Shown: positions 55,566 to 64,000 of the stretch, in pieces
Position numbering within the stretch: position 1 is the stretch's first letter
Layout: the number at the start of each line of letters is the position of its first letter
NCBI GenBank assembly: GCA_003290165.1
Contig: QNQO01008265.1
Span: forward strand, 1 to 64,000
Direction of reading: 5' to 3'
DNA length: 64,000 bases
Source of the DNA: Berberis thunbergii
Taxonomy: Eukaryota > Streptophyta > Magnoliopsida > Ranunculales > Berberidaceae
Position numbers and translations under genes: made by a program
Notes under the pieces: model-generated
What the model was told of the DNA's origin: nothing
Databases searched by the model: none
Seen by the model: only the letters and a program-made list of their open reading frames with translations

Positions 55566-57775
55566 AAAAATGACTTATAAGTCCTACTGATGATATGCCA
55601 AAACGGTCTCAACCCTACACCATACACGTGTTATGATGATCTCAAAGAATAACAGGTCCTAGCGTCATCTCAGCACTAATCCGGACCAAGCGGTTATAAG
55701 CATATCTAATGCAGTCCGCCAGACAGACTCAGATTCTTACAGCCTGCTAAGCCCACCTGCTAAGGCAAACTCCCCCCACAACACGACTCCTAATTAGAAA
55801 ACGATCTCCACGAATATCTCCTTCCTTAAACTACGCCACCGATGGCTTGGTCGAACAAGGACTTCAACATTATAATAAGACGTGAAGTTGGTAAGCTAAG
55901 GTACACTACGAATTCCCTGCTTACATCATTACACCTTTCTCTGATCCCTGTCTGACTTTAACATCGGAGTGTCATCAGCCACCACAACGGTAGTTCATGG
56001 CTCACATGCGTTCCTTGTGCAGGTCAGCAGGTTTGCAAGTCAAGGTCAAAGTAGAGAGCAAAAAATGACTTTTATCAGTTTGACGCCGTCCGTAGGAAAC
56101 GACAAATTTCCTAACCTTTCACTAGTATCATCTCTCTTGGGGATACAAATAGATGATTACCACCAGATCATGCAACAATGGAGAACAAGGGGATATGTCA
56201 AATGCCCATACTGGTGCTATACCACCGCTATCAATAGTGTCGGTGGCACACGGGCAACAAACTCATTCCCCCGTGCCAGCCATAACAACGAATGACCCCA
56301 TGATAGATTTGTTGTTGTCTCAAATATAACAAATCGCCAAAGTAGTGGAGGCCTTCATACAGCAGAATCCTCCACCTGCTAATGGAGATCAGGAATAGCA
56401 CAAGCCTCCATATTCGGAAGACAGCAGAGAGCAAGTACAGGAGAGTCAAGCCCCTGCTAATTTCCATTGGACTAGAGGAGGCGGCGTTGCTAATGCAGAA
56501 CCGACTCTCAAGGCAGAGAGGCTCAACCCTCAGAACCCCCTCTGCAGAGGGGCATACAGCCCAGACGTGTTGTACTGTCTCTCTATTCCATCGTTCCTGA
56601 ACCTATCATGAACGAAGCTCTTTCAAATAAGTTCACGCCTCCAAAACTCGACTTCTACGACGAGACTACTAACCCATTCGACCACCTACGCCATTACCAA
56701 AATGTAATGACACTCAAAGAAGGATTTGAATCGGTGATATGTAGAACTTTTCCTACTAGCCTGAACAAATCAGGACTAACATGGTTCCACAGCCTCCTGC
56801 CGAAGTCGATCAATTCAATCAAGACATTGGCGAAGAAGTTCCTGACACGTTTTGTTGAAAGTCAACGTCTCCGAAAAGGCCCACACTACATACTCTATCT
56901 GAAATACAGATCTAATGAAACACTCAGAGAGTATGTCACACACTTCAACTACGAGCTAACATTCACTGATGGCTGCAGCGACGACACAACCATGACGGCT
57001 TTTACTGCGGGCTTAAATGAGAGAAAACTTTATGAATGCCTTACCTTGGAACCTCATTTGGATATGATAGAACTCCTTAAGAGCGCCCAGAGGTACATCA
57101 CCTTGAAAGAGTTGAGAACTGTAAAGAGGGAAACAGAAGGTGAGAATAAGCCCTATGCTCCTAAGGAAAGAAAAGAGGGAAGGAGGCGTGAAGATGAAGA
57201 AATGAGCAAGCCTTATCCTGGGAATGCCATGGCTCTACCAGATGGAAACAGTAGTCTCCACCCTTCACCAGTGTGTTAAGTACATTGCCAACCACTCAGA
57301 AGGAACGATACATGGGACTAGCCTACGACACGAGATTGCCACTATGTTGCAGTGAAGCAAATAGAATGTTCCCAGATCCAACTGGACTCCACAACGCAAT
57401 TTGAACTAGAGACAGACCCAGTTATTGTGGGCGCATCACTCCACTCGCACGAGATCCCAACAGCGGTGGCTTATTTCAGAAACGGGGGATAATCAATCGG
57501 TACAAGAGCAATCCGCTCTTCAACCCAGCAGAACGGATAAGTCAATGCAAACGGGAGTACAACCCCTCAACATTCTGTCAGCGTGGATATTAACTCCCAC
57601 GCAAGGTTTACTCTTCAGTAACCTCAAAGACATCAACGAAGCTCGACAGTTCGCTGAAAGAATTAACGACTCAACAAGGGCCATGCGAATTCACTTAAGG
57701 GCTGAGTTGATTTCTCTCAGCCAACGGTTAGTCTATTTCAGTTGTTTATTTTTCTTTCCATGGTCAATGTAGAGT
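55566..57775 (+). mobile_element. Ty3/Gypsy remnant, gag only
   Basis: Positions 55566-55980 look like the R/U5 part of a Gypsy LTR (ATCATTACACC... then GACTTTAACATCGGAGTG, a usual junction before gag in plant Gypsy elements). Gag-like frames follow from about 56140. Pol is absent: after 57280 the sequence passes into a tail with TLTPTQGLLFSNL-like residues and stops. No 3' LTR or target duplication was identified. It sits just left of duplicated segment B. Confidence 0.7.
56608..57279 (+). pseudogene. Gypsy gag capsid fragment, 223 aa
   Basis: Reads LSNKFTPPKLDFYDETTNPF, then DHLRHYQNVMTL, CRTFPTSLNKSGLTWFHSL, SIKTLAKKFLTRFV, NETLREYVTHFN and ITLKELR. This is the retrotransposon gag fold (PF03732 type). 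Upstream the frame is broken by stops at about 56300-56600. No zinc knuckle is seen before the stop. Confidence 0.85.
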
Positions 57776-58107
57776 TTTATTTCTTAGAAACTTATATGAT
57801 TTGTAATCATTTAAGAAATAAAAAAGAATTACGCAAACACGCTCTATTGATTACTGGAAAGATGTAACAACGGGCGCCCTAAGGCGAATACAAAAGACTA
57901 CATACTACGAACATCTAAATCCGATGCGACATAGAGTAAAAATTCCCTTAAAAAGTCTGACTTCGGAAGAGAGCTAAGGTACCCAAATTAGGCTCCTCAA
58001 ATTCTTCAATGAACGTTATATGCAAGCAACAACAAGACGAAAGAAGGAATGGCATATGCAAGTGCATGATGGAATAACATGTCCAATCCAAGGCCCCTGC
58101 GAACACA
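57776..58107. other. Spacer, possible Gypsy tail
   Basis: Contains ACGGGCGCCCTAAGGCGAAT, which is unlike the surrounding AT-rich sequence and may be retroelement internal sequence. No gene. Confidence 0.35.
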
Positions 58108-59121
58108 ACCCTATATTTTCATTGAATTTAGCGACGCGAAGGTGCTTAGATGGTTAGACCTGGTTATTTTGTTCGAGTTAAAGTTTTGTGTCTCCTCTTC
58201 ATATTTCCACAGCTTTGGTTCTTCCATTAATTGGACAGTCTCTTATCTATTTCTCATTGTTTGGAACATGAAATAGTATTTGTAATATTCTTCCACTTAT
58301 TATTAGTCATTTGAAGAGTGTTCAAAATCAAATGCTTTTATTATATATTGGAATTCTTATATCACTTAATATGTCAAACATTCTCAGTAAAAGTGTCGAA
58401 AAGTAACTTATGCTATAATCTACTCTGTGTTGGTTAAAATGTGGGGCACGAGTGTCGATCGTCTAGCTTCGATGGGGGATGATTTTAGTGCCACATATCG
58501 ATGAAGTGGTAGTTGAGAGCCCGCTCCTTGCCTTTTTAATTGCTATGGAATTTTTTTAAAATCATTAAGGTAGGTATATGCTTCAAGTTGGGAGGAATGA
58601 CATAGGTTTAACTAAGACCCAAATCAAAAAAATTTAAAGAAACATTAGAGTCACGACCCCCCAACTTTTTGAATTAAAAAAAAAAGGTTAATAAAATAAA
58701 CTTGTATAATGTTCGACGTAATTTGCCATGAGATTCTTCAAGAAGAAAAAGAATCTAGAATCGTGGGTTATTAATTGGTGGAATACTAACCAATCCGAAG
58801 CTAAAATATGGTAAAATTTTATTGTGAATTTCATCTAGAATGTTAATATTGGAATTATATTACTAATTTACTCATATTAGGTTTAGAGAGTTCTAGTGGT
58901 AATAGATAAATCATTTGATTATGTCTGCCATGTGCCTTCGATTAAATTAAATTAGATTATAGAAATTTAATATTCGATCAAGACAAAGCTTAATTTGTTC
59001 CATTCTAATCACCAAACAGATGCTTAATTTCTTTTCTTTTTTTGCCTATGCATACATACTCTTCTACTTGTAGTAGCATCTGAATAATGATTTTTTTTTT
59101 AAAGATTAATAATAATTTAAA

Positions 59122-60545
59122 GGGTAATATGCATTTTGTCTCTTATTATATATAACTAATTAATAAGTAGATAATCATTAATCACTAATATAATTACCTC
59201 ATTGACTAGTGGTCAACATCAATTGACTGTCAATTTTCAAAGTAGATTACCAAAATGCCCCTCAGAAATCAAAGACTGAGATTGAATCGTTCGTATTTCG
59301 AACATCTCATTTCAAAGAAAATCCTAAGGCACAACCAAAATCGTAATCGTATCTCGAGAAAATCTAAAAGTTGATTTTAAAAAATTGTCATCTTAAACAA
59401 CTCATCTCGAGGAAAATCTAACGATCCAAATTTAATAGTACACACATCTCTAGGTAAATCTAATGGTCCAAATTTAATTATCAACACATTTCGAGAATAA
59501 TCTAACTGTTCAACACGCATCTCGAGAAAATTCTAACGCCTCAAATTTACACGTGTATGCATCTCGAGGAAATTTTGACAGCTCAAATTTATTTGTGCAC
59601 ACATCTCAATACAATCTGATGATTTGGCACACATCTCAAGGAATCTGACGTCTGAATAAATTTTAATATAATTTTGCCCTTAATCTCATAAAATAAATTA
59701 CTGACAATAACTTAACTCCATAAAATAAATTTGAATTTAGTTTTGCCCCCTGGAAGATAACATACTTGAGAGATGATTAATAAAATTTTGATTATCTTTC
59801 TCCTCCCTCATCTTCCTCCACTTATTCATCTTCTATCTCGCAACCTCACTACCACCTCCCCCTTCATTCCTCCATTTCCTCATTCATTCCTTCTCTTCCT
59901 CCTCCTTCCTCTTTCTTCCCCTTCCTTCTCCTCTCTATTCTTTTCTCCCCATTCATTTGTCAGGTCTGTACTATTTTAGGGGGCAAAATTAAATTCAAAT
60001 TTATTTCAGGGGGCAATAGGAAATTACAATTTATTCAGATTTATTTCGAAATGTGTGCACAAATAAATACGAGCTACTTGATTTTTCTCGAGATGCATGC
60101 TGGACCATTAGAGTTTCCTCGAGATGCATGCACGGATAAATTCAATATGTCATAATTTTTTCTGGAGATGCGTACCAGATAGGTAGAGCTTCTTCTAGAT
60201 GTGTGCTAGACCGTCTGATTTTTCTCGAGATGCACGCATAATTTAATTTGGATCGTTAGATTTACCTCGAAATGTGTGTACTAATTAAATTTGTACCATT
60301 AAATTTTTCTCGAGATACGATTAAAACTTCAGTTGGGTTTTAGGATTTTCCTCGAGACGAGATGTTCAAGATACAAAAAATTCAATTTCAACCTTTGATT
60401 TTTTAGGGGCATTTTGGTAATTTGCTTTGAAAATGACGGTCAATGGACATTGACGCTAGTCAACGGAGGTAATTTTAATAGTGATTAATGATGCGTCTAC
60501 TTATTAATTACCTATATATAATAGGGGGCAAAGTGCAAATTACCC
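59122..60545. mobile_element. Mutator-like MITE, copy in segment B
   Basis: Ends GGGTAATATGC and ATTACCC (perfect GGGTAAT inverted termini). Flanking 9-mers TAATTTAAA (59113-59121) and TAGTTTAAA (60546-60554) differ at one base. The left subterminal array has extra CTCGAG units compared with copy A (around 59518 and 59561). The centre is again pyrimidine-rich (59790-59955). Non-coding. Confidence 0.87.
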
Positions 60546-60810
60546 TAGTTTAAAACCTTGTAAGTTTTGAAATTTTTTTCATATGTTTTCTTGGAGTTTT
60601 GTGGTTCGAAAATGGGTTAAATTAGAGATTTTCATTTTCTCAACTTGTAATAAATACTACATTCCAACCTTATTTCTTTTTGAGTTTCAAACACGAGGAT
60701 TCTAACATTCTTTCTTTCTCATGTGCTCATGTGGTGTGTGTAAAAAAAGAGAAATATGAGAGTTTTTGAAGGACTTAACAGATCAGAACACTATCTTTAT
60801 CGAAATTAGG

Positions 60811-61051
60811 TCGGATATCAATAATCACTTACCCCGCGTTAGTAGAGTGAGGAGTGAACGAACTCAAATACAGTTGTCAGGAAGGGCTCCGGCTTCTAAG
60901 GAATGAGAATCGGCACCGTTCCTGCTGTGAGAGCTTGACTGATGTTATTCTACCTTGCCTTTTTATTGACTTTTATAAAGTAGGAATGCCCACTTAGAGG
61001 TTTCCGAACGGTCACGCTTTACCGCTTTGTCTCATTGGTAAGGGGGCTTAT
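60811..61051. other. 241-bp insertion specific to copy B
   Basis: Starts TCGGATATCAATAATCACTT and ends GTAAGGGGGCTTAT. It is GC-richer than the flanks. On the minus strand it has TACTTTATAAAAGTCAATAA followed by a leader-like stretch, so it may be part of a Gypsy LTR (promoter through U5). No clear target duplication. Confidence 0.5.
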
Positions 61052-62800
61052 AATTTTTGTGGAAGATCGATTCGACTTGTAATCTCTTTAGTAATGGAAT
61101 TGTGATTTCATTTTTCGAGTTCATTTCGTTATCCTGATTTTAAGAAATATTTCGATGTCTAAAGAAAAAAAGTAAAAATTACGAGGATACATAAAATATA
61201 TATATAATGAATTTCAAGGGTATATGAAAATGTGAAAAAAAACCATGTGCAAGTAAATAAATCTATTAAACATATTAAATGAAGCCTAAATACCAAGAAA
61301 TGAAATAAACATGAAATCAGTATATAATTAGAAAATCAAGGAGTGGTTTCAAAAATCAATATATAAGTAGAATAAATGATAATTAGAAAATCAGGGGGTG
61401 GTTTTAAAAATTAATAAATAATTAGAAGAATTTATCATATCAAAAAAACAACCTGAAATTTACGAAAAAAATCCGAAATTTATGAATTTTTTTCGAATAG
61501 CAAAAATTTTTCAAAAAAAATGTAACTTTTAGTTTCGCCCATTTTCTTTTCGTAATTTCGAAAAAGCGAAATTTTAGTTGAAATTTCGGGAAATCACATT
61601 CCTTGCTCTTTAGAGACTTGTTTTTTTGACACCTTCATGATGCCTTGCCATTCATTGATATAGGGATGATTGTATTTTGTATCTCTTTTTTTCTTCAATA
61701 AAAATTTTCGTGTTTGGAAAAAAAAAAAAAAAATGAGAATCCCAAACAATTGTCAAAATAAAGTTATAATAACAAAAATGAAATCTCAAATAAATAAAAC
61801 CTACAGAAAAAAAAACCAAAAATCAAAATCGAGTTTTCCAATTAACTTGTCATCGGAGTTAATACCAAAAGTTGGCCAATATCATCGATTTCTTCTCTAT
61901 GATTTTAGCAGCGACTTAAAAAAAATAACTCGATTTAGAAAATACCGATTAATCGACAATTTTTCTACGTAGGTTGTGACATGGATCATATTCCTATTAT
62001 TTATAGGACGATGACCCAATGAGCAAAACAATCCAAAAAACATTTTTCTTTTCCTCGCTTAAGTGTTGTCGACCCCAACAATACTCATTGGGCATGGTTT
62101 CTCTAGAGCCAAGTTGGTTGCAAACAACAACCCTCACCATTACCCTTCAAACCTAGTTGTAACATAAATATATAGTATCAATAAATAAATTAAAAATCTT
62201 GGAAATTATTTATTTATATTATTTATTATATAAACATGGTCCAACATATTTAGAATTATCTTTAATTATTTATTTATATATTTATTGATTACTATATTAT
62301 ATGTATTTGACTACCCTATTTATATCATTGCCTAACTACAATGACAAAAAATGTCTTATTGATTACATCTGCAACCCATCACCGTCCACTTTTAATGGTG
62401 ATGAAAGCTTGAAAATAACATAAATATATATTATTTCGAGTCAAAGCACATTATAATTGGCCAATTTTATTTTTTAGTTTTTAGATGGTGTATTTCAATT
62501 TTTTTTTTTTTTTAAAGATCTCATTGCTGGGCTATGTATACATGTCAGGAAGATCACAAATATTCGTAGGTATATCCAAGATTTCCCTTTGTCCATTGTA
62601 TGACTTACAAGATTCTTTTTCTTACGATATTAGGTTTAGTATTTTAATTGGTCATTTTATTAAATTGTATAATGTAGTATCATCATCATCGTTTGGTTGC
62701 ACAATAACTATTGGTTCTATCAACAATAAGTTACGGTAATTGGTATTTCAATTGTGATTTAAAAAAAATTGTTTTAATGAAATAGCGGCATGTTGGTATA

Positions 62801-63871
62801 TCTCACACTATACTAAATTGACACTTTTGTAATAACTTTCAAAACAATATCACTTTTGAGATGTTACAATCTACCAAACAATTTCAAGTCAAAACTAAAT
62901 TTAGTCAAAAAAATGAAAATCAGTTACACAAAAATGATGAGCTTGTCTAATTGGTGAGGAAATCAGCGAGGGAGGGGGTGGGAACCCTCCATCCCCCTCG
63001 GGATGCGTGAAAAGGGATGAAGGCACCCATCCCGAGGGGGATGGAGGATTCCCACCTCCTCCCTCGCTGGTTTCCTCGACAGTTAGAACAATAAGTTGGA
63101 TCACCATGAATAGTATCACTTTTATAACCATACTCTTCATGGTGATACAATTATTGTATCACTTTGTTGGTGAAAATGTGTAAAATTATTTGGTGAATTG
63201 TTACATGTAACGACCCGATCCGCACAGTAAGATATTGTCCGCTTTGGGCCCAACCGGCCCGCACGGCTTTAAAATGCCTCTTACTATGTGGATCCAACCT
63301 CGCACATATATAGCACATCACCATTCCGCACCCAAGCGATGTGGGACTATGATTTTCCCTTGGTAGCTAGTCCAACCCCTCTTGGGATCCACATGCCTGT
63401 TGGGCCTATTGGGCTCCAACCCTCACCCTCAGGTCTGCCCACACAAGGGTCTCACAGTCCACCACCTTAGGGCCCAACGTCCTCGTTGGCCACACAGGCC
63501 CAACGTCCACGTCGGCACACTTCCAGCTGGGTCAGGCTCTGATACCATTCTGTAATGACCCGATCCGCACAGTAAAATATTGTCTGCTTTGGGCCCAACC
63601 GGCCCGCACGGCTTTAAAAAGCCTCTTACTATGGAGATCAAACCTCGCATATATATAGCACATCACCATCCCGCACTCAGGCGATGTGGGACTATAATTT
63701 TCCCTTGGTAGCTAGTCCAACCCCTCTTGGGATCCACAGGCCTATTGGGCTCCAACCCTCACCCTCACCCTCCCCTCCCCCTCAGGTCCGCCCACACAAG
63801 GGTCTCACATTACACCTCAAAAGTGATACTGTTTTGGGGGTTGTTACAAAAATGCTAATTTGGTGCAGTGT
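62801..63871. mobile_element. MITE with nested hairpin and TRIM (segment B)
   Basis: Counterpart of 42146-43223, with the same outer inverted repeats and the hairpin at 62956-63078. Confidence 0.65.
63206..63809 (-). mobile_element. TRIM retrotransposon, segment B
   Basis: LTRs 63206-63456 (251 bp) and 63551-63809 (259 bp), target duplication TTACA on both sides (63201-63205; 63810-63814). PBS in minus orientation next to the right LTR. Same insertion as 42550-43162, carried by the duplication, not an independent event. Confidence 0.92.
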
Positions 63872-64000
63872 CAGTTTGTCAATTATTGCGGTATTATATT
63901 TTTCTCAAGTCCTCATTGTTTGCGCCTTAATGTAAGTTGTTAAGTTCAACTCAGTGGAGAATTTTTCTTCTTCTGAGATGGTGTTGTTTACATTAAGAAC

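Larger units (their letters stand above)
58108..64000 (+). repeat. Segmental duplication, copy B (runs off the window)
   Basis: Direct-orientation match to segment A without the Copia element: the junction AGTCACGACCCCCCAACTTT near 58650 is continuous. It holds its own Mutator-like MITE, MITE, GC-rich hairpin and TRIM. Differences from A include a 241-bp insertion at about 60811-61051 and extra CTCGAG repeat units near 59520-59640. Ends at the window edge. Confidence 0.92.

Noticed and set aside
55566..58107. Complete Gypsy element
   Set aside because: No protease, RT, integrase or second LTR was found; only LTR-like 5' sequence and gag remain.

Overview
The window is nuclear DNA from a flowering plant, most likely a eudicot. 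Five plant nuclear loci with GT-AG introns can be read (FAD synthetase, a small coiled-coil protein, an ELO-type fatty acid elongase, an FBW2-like F-box protein, and the GRAS regulator NSP2). There is also one nuclear-type tRNA-Ala(UGC). The rest is AT-rich DNA filled with plant transposons: Copia and Gypsy LTR elements, a TRIM, Mutator-like elements with 9-bp target duplications, MITEs and LINE remnants. Nothing prokaryotic, organellar or viral was seen. The species cannot be named from this sequence.

Layout. 1-6.19 kb: a long inverted repeat split by a decayed Copia element on the minus strand. 6.2-13.15 kb: the five-exon FAD synthetase gene RIBF1, plus strand, with TE debris in its introns. 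13.48-13.55 kb: tRNA-Ala(UGC), minus. 14.02-16.71 kb: a three-exon coiled-coil gene, minus, which shares a short divergent promoter with an intronless ELO elongase (16.97-17.85 kb, plus). 18.85-24.72 kb: a two-exon F-box gene whose 4.9-kb intron holds a 3-kb Mutator-like element. 27.09-28.63 kb: intronless NSP2, minus, with a near-perfect miR171h complementary site. From about 31 kb to the end no host gene is visible.

The right half is a transposon stack whose order of events can be read. Segment A (about 30,989-43,353, minus a Copia insertion) and segment B (about 58,108-64,000, running off the window) are direct duplicates. A 6.7-kb Copia element with ACGAC target duplications lies in A, while B keeps the uninterrupted site. 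Both segments carry the same Mutator-like element and the same TRIM nested in a MITE. Older related segments at 46.2-47.1 and 53.2-54.6 kb lack the MITE and TRIM. Between A and B lie two copies of a LINE-like unit, a 1-kb direct repeat and a Gypsy gag remnant.

The host genes are functionally unrelated (flavin cofactor synthesis, lipid elongation, ubiquitin targeting, symbiosis/strigolactone regulation), and no operon-like or cluster logic is evident. Several clearly homologous exons carry isolated 1-bp indels (RIBF1, the F-box gene) while NSP2 and ELO are clean. This suggests either recent pseudogenes or unpolished long-read sequence. No wholly new system was found. The best leads are the Mutator-like family with arrays of CTCGAG-centred subterminal repeats, the dated insertion stack, and the miR171h site in NSP2.
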